A stretch of 19,253 bases of DNA, taken from the NCBI GenBank assembly GCA_021798635.1, contig JAJZGH010000068.1, positions 1 through 19,253 of the forward strand. Reading direction: 5' to 3'. The notes under the pieces are model-generated. The model did no database searches. It worked only from the letters and a program-made list of their open reading frames with translations, and was not told the origin of the DNA. The first letter of the stretch is position 1. Each line of letters starts with the position of its first letter. Origin of the DNA: Planctomycetota bacterium (GTDB taxonomy: Bacteria > Planctomycetota > Phycisphaerae > WQYP01). Made by a program: the position numbers and the translations under genes. Below are positions 8,604-15,903 of the stretch, piece by piece.

Positions 8604-10478
8604 ATGTTGAAAATAATGAATCGTCACAATATGCCGGCGCCGGCCATTCTTGGCGGAATAATATTTCTAGCTCTGGTAGCCTGCTCGAATCAACCTAAAC
8701 GGCCCAAACAACCTGTCATTTCGCTGCAGGACATGCATATCAAGCCGTCGATATATTCTGCCCTGCGGGGGACGATTCGTTCGGTTGCGGCGTTATCGTA
8801 TGCCCGTCCGATCATCGTGCGCGGGTGGGGGGCAGTGGCCAATCTTCCCAATACCGGCAGCGGTGAAATGCCGCCGGGAATCCGGAGCCTTCTGGCCAAT
8901 CGTCTGCTTAAAAACGGCGCGGGGTATCTAAGCCGGGGAACTCAGCAGTATGATCCCAACCGCATTTTGAATTCGCGGCAAGTGGCCGCCGTATTCGTCG
9001 AAGGGGCAATTCCCCCCCTGGCGACCGCGGGAACGCATTTTGATCTTTATGTCACTGCCTTGTCAGGAACCGCGACGACGAATTTGGAAAATGGCCTGCT
9101 CTGGCCAGTGCCGTTACGTACGCATATTCGTAAAGTGGTGCAGACCACTTCGATTGCCCGTGGTATGGGTCCCGTTTTCTCCAATCCGTTTAGTTCCACG
9201 GGTGCCTTGAAAAAGCCCTCGGATATTATCCGCAACGGGCGCGTTCTGGGCGGGGGAACCGTTACGCACAGCCTGCCGGTTTTGCTGGAGCTTTATAGCC
9301 CATCTTATCGCGTTAGCGCGTTGGTTGAACGTATTATTAACGAACGCTTCGGCGGTTATCCACCGGTTGCTTCGGCTGAAAATGATATGCTGATCCGTTT
9401 GCGGATTCCCAAAAAATATCAGCGCCATCCCGCGCGGTTTATCCGTCGGGTCATGGCTCTGTATCTGCAACGTAATATGCCCGGATTCGCTCATTCCCAG
9501 GCGACGGTGCTTATTAACTCTCTCCGCGATTCCAATGCGCCCGATAATCGAATCGCCCTGGCTCTGGAGCAACTGGGCCGCCCGATCGTTCCCCTGCTGC
9601 GATTGCATTATAATTCCCCGCAAAGCGCTGTGCGGTTCTTCACCGTGCTGGCTGGAAGTTTTATTGGTGATGAAGATGCTATTTCAGTGCTGGCAAAATA
9701 TGCCGTCGATTCCCAAAGTCCTTTCCAGCGAACAGCGATTCGGGCTTTGGCGCGCTGCGGCGACCGTGTGAATGCCACGTTGGCTTATTCCAAGCTGCTG
9801 CGATCCGGCAGTCCGGGACTAAAAATATTGGCCTGGCGGGGGCTGGCGAAAATTCATTCAACGCACCTTTATCGTCAGCCGTTTTTTGGCCGATTCCTCA
9901 TGAGCGTATTGCCCGCGGATACGTCCTGCGTTCTGTATGTTACATCGCATCGGCTTCCCCAAGTTGCAATTATTGGCAAGGTTCCCACGCTGGTGCCGGG
10001 GACGCTGTACATCAGTCCGCACGGTGCGCTGACGGTGAATTATCCGATGCCTACCGCCGCCGGGGCCACCGGCGCAAAGTCGGCTTATCCAGTCCTCCTT
10101 TATTATCGGGATCCCTTGACGCATCAGGTCGTGCGATTAAGCTGCAAACCACAATTGCCGGCCGTGATTACCGCTCTGGCGACCGCGCCTGATCCATTCT
10201 CTCCAAAATTTAATCCCAAGGAACCTTATATTGCGGTCTCGTATCAGCGACTGGTAACCATGCTGTACACCCTGTGTCAAAACGGCGAGCTGAATGCGAA
10301 ATTCCGGCTTGAGAAGATGACCAATCGGAGTCGTGCGATGTTTGCGTCTCTGGATCAGCCTCGCCCCAGTCACAGCACGCTCAACGTTTCCTCTGCCGCC
10401 ACGCAGCCCAGCAAATCCGGCGGTGCGGGGTCCATGTCATATTCCACCGCATTACCGGGCGAAGTTCCGGGAAAATAG
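8604..10478 (+). CDS. Lipoprotein with FlgI (flagellar P-ring)-like domain and HEAT-like repeats
   Basis: The 624-residue protein starts at ATG 8604, with AAGG nine bases upstream; a longer frame from 8382 would lie inside yajQ. Residues 15-27 form a lipoprotein signal ending in the lipobox LVAC (Cys27). Residues about 50-280 resemble FlgI: VRGWGAVANLPNTGSG, SLLANRLLKNGAG, RQVAAVFVEGAIPPLATAGTHFDLYV, NGLLWPVPLR, and later ALVERIINERFGG with IRLRIP. A helical segment about 285-425 (NRIALALEQLGRPIVPLL, AVRFFTVLAG, QRTAIRALARCGD) looks like HEAT-type repeats, followed by an unrecognised C-terminal domain. FlgI normally forms the periplasmic P-ring and is not a lipoprotein, and no flagellar genes are nearby, so this is probably a FlgI-derived envelope protein with another role. 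Confidence 0.65.
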   Translation: MLKIMNRHNMPAPAILGGIIFLALVACSNQPKRPKQPVISLQDMHIKPSIYSALRGTIRSVAALSYARPIIVRGWGAVANLPNTGSGEMPPGIRSLLANRLLKNGAGYLSRGTQQYDPNRILNSRQVAAVFVEGAIPPLATAGTHFDLYVTALSGTATTNLENGLLWPVPLRTHIRKVVQTTSIARGMGPVFSNPFSSTGALKKPSDIIRNGRVLGGGTVTHSLPVLLELYSPSYRVSALVERIINERFGGYPPVASAENDMLIRLRIPKKYQRHPARFIRRVMALYLQRNMPGFAHSQATVLINSLRDSNAPDNRIALALEQLGRPIVPLLRLHYNSPQSAVRFFTVLAGSFIGDEDAISVLAKYAVDSQSPFQRTAIRALARCGDRVNATLAYSKLLRSGSPGLKILAWRGLAKIHSTHLYRQPFFGRFLMSVLPADTSCVLYVTSHRLPQVAIIGKVPTLVPGTLYISPHGALTVNYPMPTAAGATGAKSAYPVLLYYRDPLTHQVVRLSCKPQLPAVITALATAPDPFSPKFNPKEPYIAVSYQRLVTMLYTLCQNGELNAKFRLEKMTNRSRAMFASLDQPRPSHSTLNVSSAATQPSKSGGAGSMSYSTALPGEVPGK

Positions 10479-10969
10479 GCGGCGGCATCAATTGCTTGCT
10501 CCCAAAATTGGGCAGGTGCTCTGTTACGCACTGTTTTTCGCAAACAGGGCAATCAGGCTTTCTTCAATAAAGAGGATGAGCCACTATATTGCTCCGGCGA
10601 GCAATAGGGCATTTTTCACCGCTTGGCGGCCCAACGATTGCCAATAGAGGCTGCAGCGTCCCATATCCGGAAAAGCCGCGTCCAGTTTGTCGATTGTATC
10701 TCATCCATTTCCAGTTTATTGCCGATAAACAACCATGGATACGGTCATCAAACCGATCCCGCGATCAGAAGCTGTCGGGCTTCTGCACGGCCCATCCGAC
10801 AAGTGGCTGTGGTACATCGTGGGCGGCTTGATCCCACCGTGAAACGATAATGAACGGGTTGAGCCAAATGGATGCGGCTCATGACGGTACAAAACTACGG
10901 TCGATATCCGCGGTAAGCCCTTTCGGGATGATTGGACCCACCGCAGGCGACCTTGGAGTAATTAAACTT
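10479..10969. other. Intergenic region upstream of the recombinase gene
   Basis: I find no supported gene in these 491 bases; short + frames here have no family pattern or ribosome binding site. Small hairpins occur, CTGTTT/AAACAG (10531-10536 with 10542-10547) and AGAAGC/GCTTCT (10767-10772 with 10779-10784). No T-run terminator follows the lipoprotein gene, and no strong promoter is evident. Confidence 0.5.
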
Positions 10970-12007
10970 ATGGACACGCATACATTACCTCAGCAGGTGC
11001 AGGACTTTCTAGGTTATCTTCAGTTTGAGCGCCATTTTTCCACCTATACCAGTAAATGCTACGGGGCGGATTTACGGCAATTTGGATTGTTCCTCGCCGG
11101 GGCACAGGATATTCCCGCCAGCGTGCTGCTGTCCCAGCCCGCGTCAGGTAACGCGCCGGTGAATCTCTCAAGAGAAATGCAAAGCAAGCAAGGTGATCAT
11201 CCCGAGGAGCCTGCGCCGCAGGTTATTGAGAAATTGCTGCTGAACGCGAATGCGGAAGATGTGCGGCGTTACCTGCAGCACATGCGGGAGCATAACTACT
11301 CCAAAGCCACGGTCGCACGCAAGCTGGCCACGCTTCGCAGTTTCTTTAAGTTTCTTAACAAACGCGGCCTGACGGGCAATAATCCGATGCTCAGCATTCG
11401 CACGCCGAAACTCGACAAACGCCTGCCGAAATTTATGACCGAAGAACAGGTCACACGGCTGCTGCAAACTCCCGACGATTCGGATATTCTTGGATCGCGC
11501 GATAAAGCGATGCTGGAAGTGATTTATTCCTCCGGCCTGCGCGTGAGCGAACTGGTTGGCTTGAATGTCGATGATCTGGATGTTGTCGGCGGGGTTCTGA
11601 AAGTGCGCGGCAAAGGCAAAAAAGAACGCGTAAGCCCCGTAGGCCAGACGGCCATTACCGCGCTTACCAAGTATATGGACCAGAGAAAGGTCATCATGAC
11701 GCAGGATTCTCCGGACGCACCGTTGTTTATCAACAAACACGGCCAGCGACTTAGCACGCGTTCGGTGCGACGGAAGCTGGATAAATATCTGATCGAAGCG
11801 CACCTGGATCCGGATATCAGCCCGCATACCCTGCGGCATAGTTTTGCCACGCACATGCTTAATCATGGTGCGGACCTGCGCGTGGTGCAGGAACTTCTGG
11901 GGCACCAGAGCCTTAGCACCACGCAAATATATACTCACCTGACTACCAAGCGGATTCAGGATGTCTATGAAAGCGCCCACCCGCGGGCCAACGAAATTCC
12001 CACGTGA
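10970..12007 (+). CDS. Tyrosine recombinase XerC/XerD-type
   Basis: The 345-residue protein is a tyrosine site-specific recombinase, likely acting at dif to resolve chromosome dimers. The start at ATG 10970 (MDTHTLPQQVQDFLGYLQ) fits the family; the frame stays open for 40 codons upstream from 10850, but those codons have no family likeness and GGAG lies 11 bases before 10970. The SAM-like DNA-binding domain (1-170) is interrupted after residue 40 by about 45 extra Gln/Pro/Ser-rich residues. The catalytic set is complete: Arg191 (SSGLRVSEL), Lys215 (VRGKGKKER), His286 and Arg289 (HTLRH), His312 (LGHQSLSTTQ), Tyr321. The PKLDKRLPKFMTEEQV linker is typical of Xer. XerC and XerD cannot be told apart here. 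Confidence 0.9.
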   Translation: MDTHTLPQQVQDFLGYLQFERHFSTYTSKCYGADLRQFGLFLAGAQDIPASVLLSQPASGNAPVNLSREMQSKQGDHPEEPAPQVIEKLLLNANAEDVRRYLQHMREHNYSKATVARKLATLRSFFKFLNKRGLTGNNPMLSIRTPKLDKRLPKFMTEEQVTRLLQTPDDSDILGSRDKAMLEVIYSSGLRVSELVGLNVDDLDVVGGVLKVRGKGKKERVSPVGQTAITALTKYMDQRKVIMTQDSPDAPLFINKHGQRLSTRSVRRKLDKYLIEAHLDPDISPHTLRHSFATHMLNHGADLRVVQELLGHQSLSTTQIYTHLTTKRIQDVYESAHPRANEIPT

Positions 12008-12040
12008 CGGCTTAGCCATCCCATCAACACTGATTCTTGA

Positions 12041-12069
12041 AGCACCGGCGGTAACGCCGGTGCTTTTTT
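12041..12069 (+). terminator. Rho-independent terminator after the recombinase gene
   Basis: AGCACCGGCG (12041-12050) and CGCCGGTGCT (12055-12064) form a perfect 10-bp stem around a GTAA tetraloop, followed directly by six T (12064-12069). It lies 34 bp after the recombinase stop. Since murQ ends at 12094 on the other strand, the same stem may also help stop convergent transcription, though its minus-strand T-tract is poor. Confidence 0.9.
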
Positions 12070-12093
12070 ATTTTATGTACTATCGCATAAGTG

Positions 12094-13008
12094 CTATTTG
12101 TCAGTCGCGGGATCGATGGCCCGGCGGAGAAAGCCTCCGCATTGCAGTAATATCTGATCGGCGGTGGGGGCGTCGCAATGGCGGGCGTGCATGACGATGG
12201 CGCGTTTTACCTGTCCGTTGGCCTGTTGCAGAAGTATTGCGGCTTGCGATCGCGTGGCCCCGGTTATCTGCATGATAATGCGCGTCCCGCGATCAATGAG
12301 TTTTCTATTTTTCAGGCAATCGACATCCACCATAACGTTGCCGTAGACTTTTCCGATCTGCGCCATGGCCAGCGTGCTAATGGTATTGAGTACCAGTTTT
12401 GTGGCCGTCCCGGCTTTCAGGCGTGTTGAGCCGGTTAGAATTTCCGGCCCGGTGTCCAGACAAATAAAAATATCGGCCTGGGCCGTGATATGTTCACGAC
12501 GGGTGCAGGCCAGGAAAATTGTTTTAGCGGATTGCTTGCGGGCCTCGGCGATGGCACCGTGGACAAAGGGTGTGGTGCCTCCGGCTGCGATTCCCAGCAC
12601 TACATCCCGATCGCTTAGTTCGATATCCTGCAGGGCTTGCGCCCCGGCTTGCGGATCATCTTCGACATTTTCAATGGAGCGGGTTACCGCAGCGGGTCCG
12701 CCGGCGATTATTCCCATTACCATGGCGGGATCGGAGGAAAATGTGGGCGGACACTCCGCGGCATCAAGAATGCCCAGGCGGCCGCTGGTGCCGGCACCGA
12801 TGTACACTAATCGGCCGCCGCAGCGGAAGGCCTGTGCAACCAACTCAATGGCTTGGGCGATTGCGGCTGCCTGCTGACCTACCGCGGCTGCGGCGCGCTG
12901 ATCTTCCTGATTCATCAGAAGCACCGCCTCGAGCACCGGCATTTGATCCAACTGGGCCGCCGCCGGATTGGATTTTTCCGTTTCAATATGGCTGCGGTCA
13001 TGAATCAT
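12094..13008 (-). CDS. murQ: N-acetylmuramic acid 6-phosphate etherase
   Basis: MurQ cleaves the lactyl ether of MurNAc-6-phosphate to GlcNAc-6-phosphate and D-lactate in cell wall recycling. The 304-residue protein is a SIS-domain enzyme with the family segments TEKSNPAAAQLD, VYIGAGTSGRLGILDAAECPPTF, IIAGGPAAVTRSIENVEDD, GIAAGGTTPFV, GSTRLKAGTATKLVLN and GNVMVDV. Glu85 and Glu116 occupy the positions of the two catalytic glutamates. Seven codons precede M8 in the open frame; I chose M8 at 13008 because GAGG lies properly upstream and the family N-terminus starts there. Its start overlaps the end of the mscS-type gene by 11 bp, so the two are probably cotranscribed and coupled. No dedicated MurNAc-6-P uptake or MurP gene is nearby. 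Confidence 0.94.
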   Translation of the reverse strand: MIHDRSHIETEKSNPAAAQLDQMPVLEAVLLMNQEDQRAAAAVGQQAAAIAQAIELVAQAFRCGGRLVYIGAGTSGRLGILDAAECPPTFSSDPAMVMGIIAGGPAAVTRSIENVEDDPQAGAQALQDIELSDRDVVLGIAAGGTTPFVHGAIAEARKQSAKTIFLACTRREHITAQADIFICLDTGPEILTGSTRLKAGTATKLVLNTISTLAMAQIGKVYGNVMVDVDCLKNRKLIDRGTRIIMQITGATRSQAAILLQQANGQVKRAIVMHARHCDAPTADQILLQCGGFLRRAIDPATDK

Positions 13009-14248
13009 GCGGTGCCTCGGCAGAATCATTATTTAAAAACAGCGGCAACGGGCGTTTCGGATCACCGGCGAGATAAAGCGTCTGGGTGGGGAATGAGAAT
13101 TCAATACCCGCTTTCTCATACGCCTGCATCAAAGCCAGGTTAAAGCGTTCGCTGTACGCCATATATGCCCAATAATCGGTGGTGGGGCGGTAGTAATAGT
13201 AAACCTGTATATTAAGAGACGCAGCGTTAAATTCATTAAAGTGCACGCGTGGAGGATACCACGTTGGGTTGGCGGCATCATGCACACTTTCTCGGAATTC
13301 CGATGACTCGAGAATGTCTTTTATAATCTGCACCGCCTGTTGCAATTTTTCCACCGGCGTATCGTAGGGCAGTGTTACATTCATGTGGCGGCGGATATAA
13401 GGTCGCAGGGAATAATTCTTTACGCTCCCATTAACAATATCCGAATTGGGAATCGTCACCAGCGCGCCGTCAAAAATCCGCAGGCGCGTGGAACGAAAGC
13501 CAATTTCTTCAACCGTACCGCTATACCCCTGATAGCCGATCCACTGGCCCACAACATAAGGCCGATCCAGCAGCAACGTCACCGAACCGAAAAAGTTTTT
13601 CAGGGAATCTTGTGCCGCCAGGGAGACACCCAAGCCCACAATACCCAGACCCGCCAGCCAGGAACTGATGTCGCGGCCAAATATATCCTCCATAATAAAC
13701 AGCAAGCCGATGATGGCCACGAAAATGCGAAGGGTTTTCCGGATAATGGGTAGAATCTGTTCCGTCAGGGGCGTGTCATGCCTGGCGATGAATTTTTTCA
13801 GTGCCAGTTCCACCGTATTGACAATGTTAAAAATATACCAGAAGAACGCAATAGCCAGCAGGAGTTCGACGGTTCGTCCGCAGATACTTCGCAGCGCAGG
13901 TGCCAAGTGGAGTTGTCCCAGGCCTGCCAAAAGAAATAGGGTAAACAGGAGAAGGTTTCCTGGCGCAGCGGCACCGGTGGTCAACAGGGAACTGAAGTGC
14001 CAATGGCGTTTTTCAATGTCGGCTCCAATTTTGCGCAAAGCAAGGGCGGAAAATCTCCCTGCGGCTACGCCAACAAATATGCAAGCAAGAAGAATCAGCC
14101 AATTATAATAATGATTTTCATGAATCAGCTCTTCCAGGCGAATTTGACTGGTTAAATGTGTCAACAAACTGCCGAGGGAATGATGGACCACCGGAGCGGG
14201 GGCTGCGGCAGTGGTGACTGGCTTTATTTGTAGCGGCAGTTGAGGCAT
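12998..14248 (-). CDS. MscS-family mechanosensitive ion channel
   Basis: This 416-residue membrane protein belongs to the small-conductance mechanosensitive channels, which open under membrane tension and release solutes during osmotic downshock. Membrane helices appear at about 48-66, 98-115, 128-148, 174-190 and 195-215. The last contains the pore helix pattern SSWLAGLGIVGLGVSLAAQDSLKNFF, glycine- and alanine-rich as in MscS TM3. It is followed by the beta domain (GSVTLLLDRPYVVGQWIGYQGYSGTVEEIGFRSTRLRIFDG, IPNSDIVNGSVKNYS) and an alpha/beta cytoplasmic domain. ATG 14248, with AGGA about 7 bases upstream, is preferred over the GTG at 14281. The overlap with murQ suggests an envelope-stress or wall-recycling operon. 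Confidence 0.92.
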   Translation of the reverse strand: MPQLPLQIKPVTTAAAPAPVVHHSLGSLLTHLTSQIRLEELIHENHYYNWLILLACIFVGVAAGRFSALALRKIGADIEKRHWHFSSLLTTGAAAPGNLLLFTLFLLAGLGQLHLAPALRSICGRTVELLLAIAFFWYIFNIVNTVELALKKFIARHDTPLTEQILPIIRKTLRIFVAIIGLLFIMEDIFGRDISSWLAGLGIVGLGVSLAAQDSLKNFFGSVTLLLDRPYVVGQWIGYQGYSGTVEEIGFRSTRLRIFDGALVTIPNSDIVNGSVKNYSLRPYIRRHMNVTLPYDTPVEKLQQAVQIIKDILESSEFRESVHDAANPTWYPPRVHFNEFNAASLNIQVYYYYRPTTDYWAYMAYSERFNLALMQAYEKAGIEFSFPTQTLYLAGDPKRPLPLFLNNDSAEAPHDS

Positions 14249-14348
14249 TAGTGTTCCTATTCCGGACCATCCATACGGCACCCACTGATGCCGAATTCAT
14301 ATATTACAGGCTGTACCATGATCGACGAGAAAATTCAACTCACGGCAA

Positions 14349-14367
14349 GTCGGGCCGAAGGCCCGAC
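14349..14367. repeat. Perfect 8-bp hairpin with GAA loop
   Basis: GTCGGGCC (14349-14356) and GGCCCGAC (14360-14367) pair perfectly around GAA. No T-run follows on either strand. It may be a mobile-element end or another small interspersed repeat. Confidence 0.5.
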
Positions 14368-14526
14368 AGAGCAGGAGACAAGAGAGAGCAGAGCAGTGCA
14401 CTGCAGCCCAGTAGAGCAGGCGAATTTAGAGAGTTGAACAGTAGAGCAAATAGGGCTGATGTCAAAGGGTGGCTGTCGCTGAAGCATTGCGCCCTCCTGC
14501 GGTCTACTTTCATCGTCGGATAACAA

Positions 14527-14592
14527 ATGGCGTTCACCTTTGAAACTCTCATCATCTATCAAAAAGCAATCTCCTTCGCCGATAGAATCTGC
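14527..14592 (+). pseudogene. Truncated four-helix-bundle protein (23S rRNA intervening sequence family)
   Basis: From ATG 14527 the frame reads MAFTFETLIIYQKAISFADRIC, which resembles the N-terminus of the four-helix-bundle proteins related to S23/23S rRNA intervening-sequence proteins. After these 22 residues the likeness stops, and the frame continues into a Pro/Ala stretch coinciding with the hairpin at 14595. The family is normally about 120 residues, so this is a 5' fragment. The call rests on a short match. Confidence 0.45.
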
Positions 14593-14635
14593 CCCCCAGC
14601 CGCAGCGCTGGGCTTACCCCACCCGTCAATGTTAG

Positions 14636-14656
14636 CCGGCACATTTAATGTGCCGG
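14636..14656. repeat. 9-bp hairpin repeat
   Basis: CCGGCACAT (14636-14644) and ATGTGCCGG (14648-14656) pair perfectly around TTA. It stands between the truncated four-helix-bundle fragment and the Rhs segment, without a T-run, and looks like another small interspersed repeat. Confidence 0.45.
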
Positions 14657-14724
14657 TGGCCCACGGTAACCAGTGACAGAATCACTGCCAAGCGTTCAGA
14701 ATGATGGGTGTCCGGTGCCCCTAT

Positions 14725-14752
14725 TTGCCACCAAGGTGTCCAGACGTATAAT
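14725..14752 (+). promoter_or_regulatory. Candidate promoter for the first Rhs cassette
   Basis: TTGCCA (14725-14730, five of six to the -35 consensus) and TATAAT (14747-14752) are 16 bp apart, pointing at the Rhs tip frame that opens at 14785. Of the promoter candidates in the window this one fits the consensus best. Confidence 0.45.
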
Positions 14753-14784
14753 CCACGTCAGATCACGGGAAAGGATACACCCCC

Positions 14785-15873
14785 TTGGTTGCCGCGGACA
14801 AAATACCTCCGGAATTTCGGCTCCCCGGCCAATGCTGGTGGCGACGGTGCCGTACCGCAGACATCCTGTCTGCCCAACGGCCGCGAGCCTCCATTTCCTC
14901 TGCTTCCTCAGTGGTGAAAAAAAGCAGTTCAATGAATTCTGGACGCGGAATCTGGAGCACGTTGATGCACAAGGAGGTAGCGGAGGTAAACGGAGGACCA
15001 ACGAGGCTCGACGATCAGCAATTCGGAAGTTCCGATGATTTGTTCATTGATTGTTGCTCATTGTTCATTGAGCGCAGCGCCGACAGTTCCGGAAATGCAC
15101 TGGGCTTCACGCCAAACAGCGCGCTCACAGAATATCTGTACGATCAGCAATACTACGATGTGATTTCGGGCCAATACTACATGCGTGCCCGGAATTACGA
15201 TCCCGCGACCGGCACGTTCACACAGCAAGATTCCTACACGATCAGCCCCAGTGATCTGGCCAATGCGAACTTGCTTCTGTATACCGGTGCCGATCCGATT
15301 AATATGTTTGATCCGACAGGGAGGTTTCTCGACACCCAGGGGTATGAGGCTCATGATGTGATCTCAGAGCGCTACGAAGAACAACACCCTGAAAACGACC
15401 TGGAATACGGTCAACTCCTCCAGCAGTTGGGAATAAAGCCCGACATCCTCGACTACACCGCCGATACGTTCTATGAGATCAAGCCTCTGTCACTATCGGG
15501 GATCGCAAGCGGAATAGTTCAGATGGAGGCCTATACAATCGCGCTTACGCCCGGCGGGTTCTCCGCAGGGACGTGGCCGACAAAGCCCCAGTCGATCAAT
15601 ATCGGCACTCTTCCGGCCGGTTTCTTCAACTTCGGCGGAATTCTCTTTTACACCGATGCTGTAAGCAACTTGGAAGATTTGGCGGTTGAAACAACCTTTG
15701 CGGCCTTGCGGTCCGCAGTCCGAACCAATCCGGCGCTCTGGAACAGTGCCCTTGACATTCTGGGAGACCGGCTCCCGGGCCTTGTAGCACGCGGGGTGGT
15801 CGCCAGCGGCGAAGGCGCGACAATCGAGGCGATTGGTGTGGACATCGCGGCTGTGGAAATTGAGGCCATTTGA
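14785..15873 (+). CDS. Orphan Rhs tip 1: Rhs core with PD-(D/E)xK-like nuclease toxin candidate
   Basis: An open frame of 362 codons from TTG 14785; the true start is uncertain, since the first 100 or so codons are repeat DNA (an ATG lies at 14932). Genuine coding likeness begins near residue 108: NALGFTPNSALTEYLY, then the Rhs-associated core YYDVISGQYYMRARNYDPATGTFTQQD and the closing DPTG (176-179). The rest of a full Rhs protein (well over 1000 residues of YD repeats) is missing. Residues 180-362 are the variable C-terminal domain. It contains KPDILDY (218-224) and YEIKP (230-234), i.e. Asp220, Glu231-x-Lys233, then a Q-x-x-x-Y helix, a layout seen in PD-(D/E)xK nucleases of polymorphic toxins. 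The assignment to that fold is inference. The stop lies 30 bp before the next gene. Confidence 0.65.
   Translation: MVAADKIPPEFRLPGQCWWRRCRTADILSAQRPRASISSASSVVKKSSSMNSGRGIWSTLMHKEVAEVNGGPTRLDDQQFGSSDDLFIDCCSLFIERSADSSGNALGFTPNSALTEYLYDQQYYDVISGQYYMRARNYDPATGTFTQQDSYTISPSDLANANLLLYTGADPINMFDPTGRFLDTQGYEAHDVISERYEEQHPENDLEYGQLLQQLGIKPDILDYTADTFYEIKPLSLSGIASGIVQMEAYTIALTPGGFSAGTWPTKPQSINIGTLPAGFFNFGGILFYTDAVSNLEDLAVETTFAALRSAVRTNPALWNSALDILGDRLPGLVARGVVASGEGATIEAIGVDIAAVEIEAI
14857..14873. repeat. Hairpin repeat GCAGACA-TCC-TGTCTGC
   Basis: A perfect 7-bp stem with TCC loop, of the same form as the first hairpin of the element at 464-513 (GCCGACA-TCC-TGTCGGC). It lies inside the open frame upstream of the first Rhs core, immediately before the shared module at 14890, which is a further sign that this part of the frame is not genuine coding sequence. 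Confidence 0.6.
14890..15092 (+). repeat. Shared pre-Rhs module, copy 1
   Basis: This segment aligns with 17441-17622. Nine substitutions occur in 182 aligned bases, plus one 21-bp difference between two copies of TGTTCATTGA (15041-15050 and 15062-15071). All nine substitutions would change the amino acid in the open frame, so it does not evolve as coding sequence. The upstream flanks of the two copies are unrelated, which sets the left edge at TCCATTTCC. The right edge is where the Rhs core begins. Confidence 0.85.
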
Positions 15874-15903
15874 CCGACCCTTGACGCCCTTGGAGTACAG
15901 CCT

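Larger units (their letters stand above)
14249..14784. other. Boundary region with hairpins and gene remnants before the Rhs cassettes
   Basis: No intact gene is seen in these 536 bases. The stretch contains a perfect 8-bp hairpin, GTCGGGCC/GGCCCGAC with GAA loop (14349-14367), a 12-bp perfect palindrome centred on TGCA (14393-14404), a fragment of a four-helix-bundle gene (14527-14592), a hairpin CCCAGC/GCTGGG (14595-14612), a 9-bp hairpin at 14636-14656 and a promoter candidate at 14725-14752. The mixture of hairpins and fragments suggests an insertion hot spot that marks the start of the accessory segment. Confidence 0.5.

Noticed and set aside
10589..10969. Short + frames before the recombinase gene, including its own 40-codon upstream extension
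   Set aside because: No family pattern, and the Xer N-terminus is recognisable from ATG 10970.
12164..13143. Several + strand frames of 60-170 codons
   Set aside because: They are the reverse shadow of murQ and the end of the mscS-type gene, both of which match their families throughout.
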